A program made the translations under genes and the position numbers. Below, in pieces: positions 8,918 through 17,759 of a stretch of DNA of 64,000 nt (within the stretch, counting starts at the first letter, position 1; each line of letters begins with the position of its first letter). Origin of the DNA: Microbacterium trichothecenolyticum (GTDB lineage: Bacteria; Actinomycetota; Actinomycetes; Actinomycetales; Microbacteriaceae); contig NZ_JYJA01000031.1 of the NCBI RefSeq assembly GCF_000956465.1, forward strand, positions 62,001-126,000, written 5' to 3'. Under the pieces are notes generated by a model, which was not told where the DNA came from, searched no databases, and worked only from the letters and a program-made list of their open reading frames with translations.

Positions 8918-9481
8918 GTGACGCGCATCATCGCCGGCCGTGCGGGCTCGCTCATGCTCGACGTGCCCGAGGCCGGCACCCGGCCCACGAGCGATCGTGT
9001 GCGCGAGTCCCTGTTCGGCGCACTGGAGTCCGCGGACGCTCTCCGCGGCGCCGCCGTGCTCGACCTCTATGCCGGCTCGGGCGCACTCGGGCTCGAAGCG
9101 GTCAGTCGCGGTGCGGCTTGTGCCGACCTCGTGGAGAAGTCCCCGCGGGCCGCGACCATCGTCCAGCGCAACGCGGGCAGGGTGAGCAAGGCCGTGGGAA
9201 CCGGCACCACGATCCGCGTGCATCGCGCGTCGGCCGACTCCTTCCTGCGGTCGGCCCGCGGCCCGTTCGACGTGGTCTTCCTCGATCCGCCCTACGACCT
9301 CGGCGAGACCGAGCTGTCCTCGACCCTGGCGCTGCTCGTGCCGGTCCTCTCCGCCGGGGCCGATGTGGTGATCGAGCGCGCCACGCGCTCCCCCGAGCCG
9401 AGCCTGCCCGACGGACTCGTCGCCACGCGCTCGAAGCGCTACGGCGACACCGTGATGTGGTGGGCGACCACCGCCGGCTGA
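8918..9481 (+). CDS. rsmD: 16S rRNA (guanine966-N2)-methyltransferase RsmD
   Basis: SAM-dependent methyltransferase modifying G966 of 16S rRNA. The SAM-binding motif VLDLYAGSGALG is at residues 47-58 and the catalytic DPPY at 123-126. Length 187 residues is typical. The start is GTG 8918, placed 6 bp after TATCGT, so the transcript is probably leaderless. It is convergent with thiL across a hairpin. Confidence 0.95.
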   Translation: MTRIIAGRAGSLMLDVPEAGTRPTSDRVRESLFGALESADALRGAAVLDLYAGSGALGLEAVSRGAACADLVEKSPRAATIVQRNAGRVSKAVGTGTTIRVHRASADSFLRSARGPFDVVFLDPPYDLGETELSSTLALLVPVLSAGADVVIERATRSPEPSLPDGLVATRSKRYGDTVMWWATTAG

Positions 9482-9489
9482 TCTGAAGC

Positions 9490-9507
9490 ATCCGGCCGAT
9501 GCCGGAT
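9490..9507. terminator. Convergent terminator between rsmD and thiL
   Basis: ATCCGGC-CGAT-GCCGGAT forms a 7-bp stem that touches the thiL stop codon. It is one of the GCATCC/GGATGC-type hairpins of this window. Confidence 0.5.
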
Positions 9508-10502
9508 CAGCCGGTGCCGGAATCCCAATCGCGGTAGGGGTCCCAGCCGCCGCGGCGGTCGTGAGGCCGGCCGTCGACGAGCACGGCGTCCTGGCCTCGC
9601 GCCAGCACCACGCCCACCCGGACGAACCCGTGCGGCAGCGGTCGGTCCGCCGGGAACGTCGCCAGCAGCGCGTGGTCCTCACCGCCGGCGAGTGCCGATG
9701 CGATGTCGGGTCCGAGCACCGCTGATTCGAGGGCGATGGTGACATCGGATGCTGCGGCCATGCGCGACGCGTCGAGCACGAGGCCGTCCGACACGTCCAT
9801 CATCGCCGTCGCCCCCGCGTCGGCCGCCTCGGGACCGAGCCACACGGGAGGCGACGGACGCAGCTGCGCCGCGAGATCGGCGAGCTCCGCGTGGTCGAGC
9901 AGGCTCTCGTCGACCGGGACCGGGTGGCCCTCGGCATCCGTGAATCGCTCGAAGAGGATGCCGAGGCCGCGCGCCGCGCGTCCCAGGTCGCCCGCCACCG
10001 CGACGAGGTCGCCGGGTTCGGCGCCCGAGCGCAGCACCGGTGCGCGACCCGCGAGAGCCCCCAGGGCGGTCACCGCGATCGTGAGGGTGTCGGAGACCGT
10101 GAGGTCGCCGCCTTCGACCCGGCAGCCGGGCGCGAGCTCGCGGCAGGCGGCACGCAGGCCGTCCGCTATGCCGGTGACGAAGGAGAGACGTGTCGCATCG
10201 GGCATGGCGAGGGCGACGAGCAGGGCGGTGGGCGTCGCGCCCATTGCAGCGACGTCCGCGAGGTTGACGGCAGCCGCCTTGTAGCCCAGGTCGAACGCGC
10301 TCGACCACGCGAGGCGGAAGTCGGGACCGTGGACCAGCGTGTCGACGGTCGCCACGACGCGGCCGTCCGCGGCGGCGATCACGGCCGCATCGTCGCCCGG
10401 TCCGACGAGGGCGTTCGATTCGCCGAGGCGCTCGAGGATGCGCCGCAGGATGCGCCCCTCGCTGAGCTCGCCCACCGTCGGATCCATGCGCTCGTCGACC
10501 AC
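9507..10502 (-). CDS. thiL: Thiamine-monophosphate kinase
   Basis: Phosphorylates thiamine monophosphate to the active cofactor thiamine diphosphate. The PurM-like fold shows GPGDDAA (residues 34-40), the metal-binding VDTLVHG and NLADVAAMG segments, GGDLTVS, and the MDVSDGL motif. At 331 residues it is normal length. The start is GTG 10502, 6 bp after TAGCGT, indicating a leaderless mRNA. It is divergent from the DUF3515 gene, whose -10 lies in the same 57-bp gap. Confidence 0.95.
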   Translation of the reverse strand: MVDERMDPTVGELSEGRILRRILERLGESNALVGPGDDAAVIAAADGRVVATVDTLVHGPDFRLAWSSAFDLGYKAAAVNLADVAAMGATPTALLVALAMPDATRLSFVTGIADGLRAACRELAPGCRVEGGDLTVSDTLTIAVTALGALAGRAPVLRSGAEPGDLVAVAGDLGRAARGLGILFERFTDAEGHPVPVDESLLDHAELADLAAQLRPSPPVWLGPEAADAGATAMMDVSDGLVLDASRMAAASDVTIALESAVLGPDIASALAGGEDHALLATFPADRPLPHGFVRVGVVLARGQDAVLVDGRPHDRRGGWDPYRDWDSGTG

Positions 10503-10559
10503 ACGACCACGCTACCGGTGCCGGCGTCGTCCGCCGCGCCGCCGGGTTAGCCTGGAACG

Positions 10560-11057
10560 GTGCGTGTTCTCCCCTTCCTGATTGCGTTCGGGCTCACGAT
10601 GGCGGCTGCCGTCGGCGTGACGGGGTGCACCACCACCGTCGACCTGGATCCCGCGGAGGCCGCGAACGACCCGCTCTGCGCGGAGGTCACCTCGAATCTT
10701 CCGGGAACGGTCAGCGGTCAGGCGCGCCGGTGGACCGACGCACAGGCGACGGGCGCGTGGGGCGATCCGGCGAAGGTGCTGCTCACGTGCGGTGTCGCGC
10801 CTCCGGGACCGACCACCCTCCCCTGCCAGGACGTCGCAGGCGTCGACTGGATCATCGACGACTCCGATGCGCCGCGCTTCCGCGTGACCACGTTCGGCCG
10901 CACCCCCGCCGTGGAGATCTACCTCGACACGACCGCCGACGAGAACGGCGACGGCGTGTCGAGCCGCGACGTGCTCGACGCCTTGTCGCCGATCGTCAGC
11001 GTGCTGCCGGTCGACGGCCGGTGCCTCGATCGCAGCGAGGCGACCCCCGCTCCCTGA
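10560..11057 (+). CDS. DUF3515 family lipoprotein
   Basis: A 165-residue actinobacterial lipoprotein with signal peptide and lipobox VTGC, then a DUF3515-like domain with conserved Cys residues (LCAEV, LTCGV, LPCQDV, RCLDR) likely paired outside the membrane. The start is GTG 10560, 6 bp downstream of TAGCCT, so probably leaderless. The position between thiL and ddl is the usual one for this family in Micrococcales. The molecular role is unknown; the neighbourhood suggests a link to envelope synthesis. Confidence 0.85.
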   Translation: MRVLPFLIAFGLTMAAAVGVTGCTTTVDLDPAEAANDPLCAEVTSNLPGTVSGQARRWTDAQATGAWGDPAKVLLTCGVAPPGPTTLPCQDVAGVDWIIDDSDAPRFRVTTFGRTPAVEIYLDTTADENGDGVSSRDVLDALSPIVSVLPVDGRCLDRSEATPAP

Positions 11058-11066
11058 GGCCCCGGC

Positions 11067-12182
11067 TCAGCGAGCCGCGCGGACGACGACCGTCTGCCGG
11101 GCGCGCTCGAGTGCAGTGTCGATGAGCTCGGTGATGAGCTCGGGGTACGACAGCCCCGACGCGATCCAGCACTTCGGGAACATGGAGATCGGCGTGAACC
11201 CCGGCATCGTGTTGAGCTCGTTGACGTAGAGCCCGTCCGCGGCGAGGAAGAAGTCGACGCGCGCGAGCCCCTTGCCGTCGACCGCTTGGAAGGCACGGAT
11301 GCCGAGCGCCTGGATGGCGGCGATCTCGCCGTCGGTCAGGTCGGCGGGGCAGACCACCTCGGCACCGTCGCCACCGAGGTACTTGCCCTCGAAGTCGTAG
11401 AACTCGCGCGTCGTGAGCACGATCTCGCCGGGCAGCGATGCGCGCGGAGCGGCGCCGCCGCGGCCTTCGAGGATGGCGACCTCGACCTCGCGGCCGACGA
11501 TCGCCGACTCGATGAGCACCTTGTCATCCTCGGCGAACGCGAGGGCGAGCGCCGCATCGAGCTCCGAGGCGTCGTGGACCTTCGAGACGCCGACGCTCGA
11601 GCCGGCGCGCGCGGGCTTCACGAACGACGGCTCACCGAGGGTCGCAGCGTCCGCTCGGACACCCTCCGGGTCGCGCTCCCAGCGCTCCTGCGTCACGGTG
11701 ACCCAGGGGGACACGGGCACGCCCGCCGCCTGCAGGACGATCTTCATGAAGTGCTTGTCCATGCACAGCGCGGAGTCGAGCACGCCGCCGCCCGCGTACG
11801 GGATCTCCAGCGTGTCGAAGTAGCCCTGGATCGTGCCGTCCTCGCCGTGAACGCCGTGGAGGATCGGGAGCACGACGTCGAGGGCGCCCAGGTCGTCGAC
11901 GGTTCCATCGGCGCGGCGCACGCGCAGTTGGCGGTCGCCGACCTCGGGCCACAGCACACGGGTGCCGTTGTCGACGACCTCCGGAAGCCGTTCCGCGTCG
12001 AGGGCGAACTTGTCGGGGTCGTCGTCCTCGAGGACGAACACGCCGTCCCGCGTGATCCCGACGGGGATCACGCGGTAGTTGTCACGGTCGATCGCCCGCA
12101 GCACCCCGCCCGCCGTTGCGGAACTGATCGAGTGCTCGCTGGATCGACCGCCAAAGAGCACCGCCACCGCCGGCTTGTCCAT
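11067..12182 (-). CDS. ddl: D-alanine--D-alanine ligase
   Basis: ATP-grasp ligase producing the D-Ala-D-Ala dipeptide for peptidoglycan. The N-terminal VLFGGRSSEHSIS motif, the HGVHGEDGTIQG segment and the C-terminal ATP-grasp residues (VDFFL, NELNTMPGFT) are present. ATG 12182 is chosen for the AGAGGAC Shine-Dalgarno 5 bp upstream; an in-frame start at 12215 lacks a site. Length 371 residues. The start lies inside the 3' end of gpsA, in another frame, so the two ORFs overlap by 101 bp. Confidence 0.95.
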   Translation of the reverse strand: MDKPAVAVLFGGRSSEHSISSATAGGVLRAIDRDNYRVIPVGITRDGVFVLEDDDPDKFALDAERLPEVVDNGTRVLWPEVGDRQLRVRRADGTVDDLGALDVVLPILHGVHGEDGTIQGYFDTLEIPYAGGGVLDSALCMDKHFMKIVLQAAGVPVSPWVTVTQERWERDPEGVRADAATLGEPSFVKPARAGSSVGVSKVHDASELDAALALAFAEDDKVLIESAIVGREVEVAILEGRGGAAPRASLPGEIVLTTREFYDFEGKYLGGDGAEVVCPADLTDGEIAAIQALGIRAFQAVDGKGLARVDFFLAADGLYVNELNTMPGFTPISMFPKCWIASGLSYPELITELIDTALERARQTVVVRAAR

Positions 12183-13218
12183 TCGTCGTCCTCTCGCCCT
12201 GGGGGGTGTCGTCATCGGTCGTGAGATGCGGCGCGATGTCGCGAGGGTTCATTGTGCCGTCGAGCACCATCTTCACCTGCTCGACGATGGGCATCTGCAC
12301 GCCCACCTCCCGCGCCAGCTGCAGGATGGGCGCGACGGACGCGAGCCCCTCCGCCGTCTGGTTCATCTGCTTCACGACGTCGTCGAAGCGATAGCCCTGG
12401 CCGAGCAGTCGCCCGGCGGTGTTGTTGCGGCTGAGCGGCGACTGGCACGTCGCGATGAGGTCGCCGAGTCCGGCGAGACCCTGCAGCGTCTCGTGCTGGG
12501 CGCCGAACGCCACCGCGAAGTCCGTCATCTCGACGAGGCCGCGCGTGATGATCGAGGCCTTCGTGTTCTCGCCGTAGCCGACGCCGTCGACGATGCCGAT
12601 CGCCACCGCGATCAGGTTCTTGAGCACGCCACCGAACTCGGTGCCGATCACGTCGGTGTTGACGAACGTGCGGAAGTACTTGTTGCGCGCGCGCCGGGCG
12701 ACGGCCTCTGCCGTCTCCTGGCTCGTCGAGGAGATGACGGCCGCGGTCGGCTGCTCGCTGGCGATCTCGAGGGCGAGGTTGGGGCCGGAGGCGACCGCGA
12801 TGCGCGCGGGGTCGCAGTGCAGCTCCTGCTCGATCACCTGGCTCATGCGCAGGCCCGTACGCCGCTCGACACCCTTCATGAGCGACACGATGGGCGCGTC
12901 ACTCTGCGAGATCAGCGGGCGGACCGCTTTCAGGTTCTGGCGCACCGCCTGGCTCGGGATCGACAGGTAGATCTGCTCGGCGCCCTCGAGCGCCTCCGAC
13001 AGGTGGTGGGTCGCGTGCATGTCGCGCGGCAGGTTGATGCCGGGGAGGTACTCGCTGTTGCGTTTGCCCTCCTGGATCTCGCTCGCGAGCTCGGGGCGGC
13101 GTGCCCACATCGTGACGTGGGCACCGCCGTCGGCCAGGATCTTGCCGAACGTCGTGCCCCAGCTGCCCGCGCCGACGACGGCGACGCGCGGGCGCGCGGC
13201 ATCCTGCCTACGGCTCAA
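12082..13218 (-). CDS. gpsA: Glycerol-3-phosphate dehydrogenase [NAD(P)+]
   Basis: Reduces dihydroxyacetone phosphate to sn-glycerol-3-phosphate, the backbone for phospholipids. The NAD-binding GAGSWGT is at residues 16-22; substrate-site sequences (LMKGVE, SGPNLALEIA, GVLKNLIAVAIGI, RNNTAGRLLG) are all there. The start is TTG 13218 behind AAGGAGA, overlapping the plsC stop by 11 bp. The 378-residue product has a Gly/Arg-rich tail of about 35 residues after the conserved PRDIAPHL end, encoded in the overlap with ddl. The tail may be dispensable; the overlap is unusual. Confidence 0.95.
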   Translation of the reverse strand: MSRRQDAARPRVAVVGAGSWGTTFGKILADGGAHVTMWARRPELASEIQEGKRNSEYLPGINLPRDMHATHHLSEALEGAEQIYLSIPSQAVRQNLKAVRPLISQSDAPIVSLMKGVERRTGLRMSQVIEQELHCDPARIAVASGPNLALEIASEQPTAAVISSTSQETAEAVARRARNKYFRTFVNTDVIGTEFGGVLKNLIAVAIGIVDGVGYGENTKASIITRGLVEMTDFAVAFGAQHETLQGLAGLGDLIATCQSPLSRNNTAGRLLGQGYRFDDVVKQMNQTAEGLASVAPILQLAREVGVQMPIVEQVKMVLDGTMNPRDIAPHLTTDDDTPQGERTTNGQAGGGGALWRSIQRALDQFRNGGRGAAGDRP

Positions 13219-13972
13219 GGCGCCCCGTCTCCTTCTGGCCGTGATCGGCCGGGTTCCAGCGCTCCGCGGGTGCGGGCTCGCCGCGCAGCTGAGAGAGAAG
13301 GCCCGAGATGTCGGCCATCACGGCGTCCGTCGCCTCGACGAGCGCGGTCTGCGACGAAGGCGCCCCGGTGTACGCCGAGAGGTCCACCGGGTCGCCCACG
13401 ATCACGCGCACGCGGCGGCGCAGCGGCCACAGCTTGAGCTTGCCGTAGCGCGGGAGCACCTGCTGGGCGCCCCACTGCGCCATGGGGATCACCGGGATGC
13501 CTCCCGCCAGCGCGAGGCGGACGGCTCCGGTCTTGCCACGCATGGGCCAGAGGTTCGGCTCGCGGGTGAGCGAGCCCTCCGGGTAGACGATCACGCCGCG
13601 ACCGTGCCGCACGAGCGTCTCCGACGCCTCGAGCGTGGCGCGCGCCGCGGCGGCCGACGTCGCCCGCGCGACCGGCACCATCCCCGTGATGCGCAGCACC
13701 CAGCCCAGCACCGGCACCCGGAACAGGCTCTCCTTCGCCATGAACCGGGGCGCACGACCCAACCGCCACACGGCGAGGGCGACCACGAGCGGATCGATCT
13801 CGCTCATGTGGTTCGGAGCGAGGACGTAGGCGCCATCGCGAGGGAGTTTCCTGCCGTCTTCGATCTCCAGTTTGAAGAGCAGGCTCAGCAGCGGCACGAG
13901 GAGGCCGGCCAGTGGCCAGAAGGCGCTCGGTCGCGTCTTCTCGGCCGACGCGCGCGGACGATCAGTGGACAC
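13208..13972 (-). CDS. 1-acylglycerol-3-phosphate O-acyltransferase (PlsC family)
   Basis: Acylates lysophosphatidic acid to phosphatidic acid at the membrane. The catalytic HX4D is NHMSEID (His55, Asp60) and the PEGSLTREP motif (131-139) binds the glycerol phosphate. One hydrophobic N-terminal segment (residues 17-35) anchors the protein. The start is GTG 13972, 5 bp after the murA stop, and the end overlaps gpsA, so murA-plsC-gpsA-ddl are tightly packed. The product acts directly downstream of GpsA in phospholipid synthesis. Confidence 0.93.
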   Translation of the reverse strand: MSTDRPRASAEKTRPSAFWPLAGLLVPLLSLLFKLEIEDGRKLPRDGAYVLAPNHMSEIDPLVVALAVWRLGRAPRFMAKESLFRVPVLGWVLRITGMVPVARATSAAAARATLEASETLVRHGRGVIVYPEGSLTREPNLWPMRGKTGAVRLALAGGIPVIPMAQWGAQQVLPRYGKLKLWPLRRRVRVIVGDPVDLSAYTGAPSSQTALVEATDAVMADISGLLSQLRGEPAPAERWNPADHGQKETGRLEP

Positions 13973-13976
13973 CGGG

Positions 13977-15359
13977 TTATCCGATGACGTCGAAGTCGGC
14001 GCCGAGCTGGTCGAGCTTGGCGAAGAACTTCTCGTAGCCGCGACGGATGATCCCTACGTTGCGTACGACCGACTCCCCCTCGGCGGCCAGTGCCGCGATC
14101 ACGTAGCTGTATCCGCCGCGGAGGTCGGGCACGACCACATCGGCGCCGTGGAGAGGTGTCGGGCCGTTGATCACGGCGGCCTGCTCGAGGGCTCGGCGGG
14201 GAACGCGGCGACCGGGCGCATCGATGCCGTCGCGGTGCACGACGATGTCGGCCCCCATGAGGTTCAGCGCCTCGGTGAATCCGAGCCGGTTCTCGTACAC
14301 GGTCTCGTGCACGGTCGACTCCCCCTCGGCCTGGGTGAGCGCGACGATGAGCGGCTGCTGCCAGTCGGTCATGAAGCCGGGGTGCACATCGGTCTCGACG
14401 ACGACGGGCTTCAAGGCCCCGCCGCGGCGGAACTGGATGCCATCCTCGCGGACGTCGAACCATCCGCCGGCCTTGCGGAAGACGTTGAGGAAGGTCAGCA
14501 TCTCCTGCTGGCGCGCTCCGCCGACGAAGATGTCGCCGTCGGTCGCCAGCGCCGCGCACGCCCACGAGGCGGCCTCGTTGCGGTCGAAGATCGCGCGGTG
14601 GTCGTACCCGCGCAGCGAGTCGACCCCCTCGATGAAGATGACGCGGTTCGGCTCGTACGAGATGATCGCGCCCATCTTCTGGAGCACCGCGATGAGATCC
14701 ATGATCTCGGGCTCGATCGCGGCGTTGCGCAGTTCCGTCACGCCTTTGGCGCGCACGGCCGTGAGCAGCACCTGCTCGGTCGCGCCGACGCTCGGATACG
14801 GCAGCTCGATGTTCGCGCCGTGCAGCCCGTCGGGCGCGGTGATCCGGATGCCCTCGTAGCTCTTGTCGACGACGGCGCCGAAGGCGCGCAGCGCGTCCAT
14901 GTGGAAGTTGATCGGGCGATCCCCGATGCGGCAGCCGCCGAGGTCCGGGATGAGCGCCTCACCGAGCAGGTGCAGCAGGGGTCCGCAGAACAGGATCGGG
15001 ATGCGGGAGGCCCCGGCGTGCGCGTCGATCTCCTCGAAGTGGGCTGCGACGGCCCCACTCGGGTCGAGGTGGATCGTGCCCTCCTCCTCGCCGTCCACGA
15101 CGCGCACGCCGTGGACTTCGAGAAGGGAGCGGACCACCTGGACGTCGCTGATGTCGGGGACGTCGCGCAGCGTGCTGGCGGTCTCTCCGAGCAGCGCCGC
15201 GACCATCGCCTTCGTGACGAGGTTCTTGGCACCCTTGACCTCGACGCGCCCCGTCAGCGGTCGCCCGCCCCGGATCGCGAGGACTTCGCCGGTCCGTTCC
15301 TGCTCTCCCGCTTCGGCAGTGGTGCTTTCGCCGGCGGCGACGTTCAGGAGCGGCTTCAT
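13977..15359 (-). CDS. murA: UDP-N-acetylglucosamine 1-carboxyvinyltransferase
   Basis: Transfers enolpyruvate from PEP to UDP-GlcNAc, the first committed step of peptidoglycan synthesis. The KGAKN site is at residues 42-46, and the active-site loop GGCRIGDRP carries Cys143, equivalent to Cys115 of E. coli, so the fosfomycin-sensitive form is expected rather than the Asp form of mycobacteria. Length 460 residues. ATG 15359 follows GTGAGGAC; the longer frame to 15551 is antisense to the leuD end. It heads the murA-plsC-gpsA-ddl run of envelope precursor genes. Confidence 0.95.
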   Translation of the reverse strand: MKPLLNVAAGESTTAEAGEQERTGEVLAIRGGRPLTGRVEVKGAKNLVTKAMVAALLGETASTLRDVPDISDVQVVRSLLEVHGVRVVDGEEEGTIHLDPSGAVAAHFEEIDAHAGASRIPILFCGPLLHLLGEALIPDLGGCRIGDRPINFHMDALRAFGAVVDKSYEGIRITAPDGLHGANIELPYPSVGATEQVLLTAVRAKGVTELRNAAIEPEIMDLIAVLQKMGAIISYEPNRVIFIEGVDSLRGYDHRAIFDRNEAASWACAALATDGDIFVGGARQQEMLTFLNVFRKAGGWFDVREDGIQFRRGGALKPVVVETDVHPGFMTDWQQPLIVALTQAEGESTVHETVYENRLGFTEALNLMGADIVVHRDGIDAPGRRVPRRALEQAAVINGPTPLHGADVVVPDLRGGYSYVIAALAAEGESVVRNVGIIRRGYEKFFAKLDQLGADFDVIG

Positions 15360-15402
15360 CCGGTGGTCCTCACTTGGTGTGCAGAGGGGGCTTGCGACGG
15401 TC

Positions 15403-15425
15403 GGGTGCCCGGGGTCTGGGCGCCC
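15403..15425 (-). terminator. Candidate leuCD terminator
   Basis: GGGYGCCC inverted arms (15403-15410 and 15418-15425) lie 9 bp past the leuD stop and before murA. The stem is 8 bp with one G-T pair. There is no clear U-run. Confidence 0.4.
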
Positions 15426-15433
15426 GGCCCGGC

Positions 15434-16030
15434 TTACGGAACGGGAAGTGTCCGCGGCCGCCACGCCTCTCGGCGAGCCTCGAACTGCGCGATCTTGTCT
15501 GCGTCGCGCAGCGTGAGCCCGATGTCGTCGAGCCCTTCGAGAAGCCGCCACCTAGTGTAATCGTCGATCTCGAAAGGGAGCTCCAGCGCGCCGATGCGCG
15601 CGGTGCGGGCGTCGAGGTCGACCGTCATCGAGACGCCGGGATCCGCCTCGATGGCGCCCCACGCGGCCTCGAGGTCGGCCTCGGAGATCACTCCGGCGAC
15701 GAGTCCCTGCTTGCCCGCGTTCCCGCGGAAGATGTCGGCGAACCGCGGGCTCAGCACGACCTTGAACCCGAAGTCGCGCAGCGCCCACACCGCGTGCTCG
15801 CGGCTCGAGCCGGTGCCGAAATCAGGACCGGCGACGAGGATGCTGGCACCCGCGTACGCCGCCTGGTTGAGCACGAACTCGGGGTCCTGGCGCCAGCTGG
15901 CGAACAGGGCGTCCTCGAAGCCCGTCTTGGTGACGCGCTTCAGGTAGACCGCCGGGATGATCTGGTCGGTGTCGACCGCGGAGCGCTTCAGCGGCGCGGC
16001 GATGCCGGTGTGCGTCGTGAACTTCTCCAT
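15434..16030 (-). CDS. leuD: 3-isopropylmalate dehydratase small subunit
   Basis: Swivelling-domain partner of LeuC that isomerises 2-isopropylmalate to 3-isopropylmalate in leucine synthesis. The signature [17 protein letters not shown] is present near the middle, and DTDQIIPA near the N-terminus. Length 198 residues is normal. The start ATG 16030 is one base after the leuC stop, so the subunits are coupled. Confidence 0.96.
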   Translation of the reverse strand: MEKFTTHTGIAAPLKRSAVDTDQIIPAVYLKRVTKTGFEDALFASWRQDPEFVLNQAAYAGASILVAGPDFGTGSSREHAVWALRDFGFKVVLSPRFADIFRGNAGKQGLVAGVISEADLEAAWGAIEADPGVSMTVDLDARTARIGALELPFEIDDYTRWRLLEGLDDIGLTLRDADKIAQFEARREAWRPRTLPVP

Positions 16031-16031
16031 G

Positions 16032-17504
16032 TCAGGCCTCCGTGCCCTCAGCTGCGGCCGCGACGGGCGCGGGAAGATCGCCCGGGCTCGCGAGGCGGCC
16101 CATGACGGCGGTGGCGGCGGCGACGAGCGGCGAGACGAGGTGCGTACGGCCGCCCTTGCCCTGACGGCCCTCGAAGTTGCGGTTGCTCGTGGAGGCGCAG
16201 CGCTCCCCGGGAGCGAGCTGATCGGGGTTCATGCCGAGGCACATCGAGCACCCGGCGAAGCGCCACTCGGCGCCGAAGTCTTCGAAGATCTTGTCGAGGC
16301 CCTCGGCCTCCGCCTCGAGGCGCACCCGAGCCGAGCCCGGGACGACCATGACGCGCACGCCGTCCGCCTTCGTGCGGCCCTCGATGACGGATGCGAACGC
16401 ACGGAGGTCCTCGATGCGGCTGTTCGTGCACGAGCCCATGAACACGGCGTCGACGGGCACCTCTTTGAGCGGCGTGCCGGGCACGAGATCCATGTACTCG
16501 AGCGCGCGCTCGGCTGCGGCACGCTCGTTGGGGTCGGCGAAGTCCCCCGGTGAGGGGACGGACGCGCTCAGCGAGACGCCCTGGCCAGGATTCGTGCCCC
16601 ACGTCACGAACGGCTCGAGCTCGGCGGCGTCGAGGAACACCTCGGCGTCGTAGACCGCGCCCTCGTCGCTGGGCAGCGTCCGCCAGTAGGCGACGGCGTC
16701 GTCCCAGTCCTGACCGGTCGGCGCGTGCGCACGGCCCTTCACGTACGCGAAGGTGGTCTCGTCGGGGGCGACCATCCCGGCGCGGGCGCCGGCCTCGATC
16801 GACATGTTGCAGATCGTCATGCGGCCCTCCATGGAGAGGGACCGGATGGCGCTGCCGCGGAATTCGAGCACGTAGCCCTGCCCGCCGTTCGCGCCGATCT
16901 TGGCGATGATAGCCAGCACGATGTCCTTGGCCGTGACGCCGGGCCTCAGCTCGCCCTCGACCGTGATCGCCATGGTCTTGAAGGGCTTGAGCGGCAGCGT
17001 CTGCGTCGCGAGCACGTGCTCGACCTCGCTGGTGCCGATGCCGAACGCCATCGCGCCGAACGCGCCGTGCGTGGAGGTGTGCGAGTCTCCGCAGACGACC
17101 GTGATGCCCGGCATGGTCAGCCCCAGCTGCGGTCCGACGACGTGGACGATGCCCTGCTCCTTGTCACCGAGCGAGTGCAGTCGCACACCGAACTCGGCGG
17201 CGTTGCGGCGGAGCGTCTCGATCTGCGTGCGGCTGGTGAGGTCGGCGATCGGCTTGTCGATGTCGAGCGTAGGGGTGTTGTGGTCCTCGGTCGCGATCGT
17301 CAGGTCGAGGCGCCGCACCGGGCGGCCCTCCCCACGCAGACCGTCGAAGGCCTGGGGGCTGGTGACCTCGTGCACCAGGTGCAGGTCGATGTAGATCAGG
17401 TCCGGCTGACCGTCTTCGCCGCGGACGACGACATGGTCGTCCCACACCTTCTCGGCGAGGGTGCGGGGACGGTCGGGGATGCCGGATGCATCGGTCGTGC
17501 TCAT
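16032..17504 (-). CDS. leuC: 3-isopropylmalate dehydratase large subunit
   Basis: Aconitase-family [4Fe-4S] enzyme. The cluster ligands are the Cys in [11 protein letters not shown] and the two in [10 protein letters not shown]; the [14 protein letters not shown] and ATQTL motifs are present. Length 490 residues is normal. ATG 17504 follows AGAGGAG. The 5' UTR carries the candidate leucine leader peptide and alternative hairpins described separately, so expression is likely controlled by leucyl-tRNA supply. Confidence 0.96.
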   Translation of the reverse strand: MSTTDASGIPDRPRTLAEKVWDDHVVVRGEDGQPDLIYIDLHLVHEVTSPQAFDGLRGEGRPVRRLDLTIATEDHNTPTLDIDKPIADLTSRTQIETLRRNAAEFGVRLHSLGDKEQGIVHVVGPQLGLTMPGITVVCGDSHTSTHGAFGAMAFGIGTSEVEHVLATQTLPLKPFKTMAITVEGELRPGVTAKDIVLAIIAKIGANGGQGYVLEFRGSAIRSLSMEGRMTICNMSIEAGARAGMVAPDETTFAYVKGRAHAPTGQDWDDAVAYWRTLPSDEGAVYDAEVFLDAAELEPFVTWGTNPGQGVSLSASVPSPGDFADPNERAAAERALEYMDLVPGTPLKEVPVDAVFMGSCTNSRIEDLRAFASVIEGRTKADGVRVMVVPGSARVRLEAEAEGLDKIFEDFGAEWRFAGCSMCLGMNPDQLAPGERCASTSNRNFEGRQGKGGRTHLVSPLVAAATAVMGRLASPGDLPAPVAAAAEGTEA

Positions 17505-17550
17505 AGCTAGTCGTTCTCCTCTGTGGGACTGCGCCCGAAAGGGGTGGGGC

Positions 17551-17601
17551 CCGCGACGAACTCCGCGACGAGGGAGGCCTGGGGACTAGGACTCGTCGCG
17601 G
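17551..17601 (-). promoter_or_regulatory. Candidate attenuator with mutually exclusive stems ahead of leuCD
   Basis: RNA segment A (17601-17592) is CCGCGACGAG. It pairs perfectly over 10 bp with segment B (17572-17563, CTCGTCGCGG) and over 9 bp with segment C (17559-17551, TCGTCGCGG), so B and C compete for A. Segment A overlaps the last sense codons of the leucine-rich leader ORF, where a ribosome stalled on the Leu triplet would mask it. No U-run terminator is obvious downstream, so control may be on translation or Rho access rather than classic termination. Confidence 0.55.
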
Positions 17602-17630
17602 CCGCTAAGGAGAAGGCGAGCGATCCGCAC
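17586..17630 (-). CDS. Leucine leader peptide (14 aa, three consecutive Leu codons)
   Basis: A GTG-initiated ORF encodes M-R-I-A-R-L-L-L-S-G-R-D-E-S followed by TAG. The three Leu codons are CTT CTC CTT; CTT looks uncommon in this GC-rich window. The start is 6 bp after a TAGCCT -10 hexamer (17637-17642), so the transcript would be leaderless, as reported for some actinobacterial leader peptides. Its end overlaps segment A of the alternative hairpins. It sits 81 bp upstream of leuC. Position, composition and structure all fit transcription/translation attenuation of leuCD. Confidence 0.65.
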   Translation of the reverse strand: MRIARLLLSGRDES

Positions 17631-17705
17631 GTGCCCAGGCTACCACCGCCGATGCGGGCACCCGCGCCGCCGCCGTCATCTGCCGTCTCTCCCCTCGCGT
17701 GCGCA

Positions 17706-17739
17706 CCTCGGGCCGCCGACGACGGTCGGCGGCCCGAGG
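17706..17739 (-). terminator. Terminator of the terC gene
   Basis: A 15-bp perfect inverted repeat (17706-17720 and 17725-17739) with a 4-base loop lies 21 bp past the terC stop. It also insulates the leuC promoter region. Confidence 0.7.
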
Positions 17740-17759
17740 ACAGGGCTGACGGAAGGCGA

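Noticed and set aside
13977..15359. MurA as a fosfomycin-resistant (Asp-type) enzyme like that of mycobacteria
   Set aside because: The active-site loop reads GGCRIGDRP, so the catalytic Cys (residue 143) is present.
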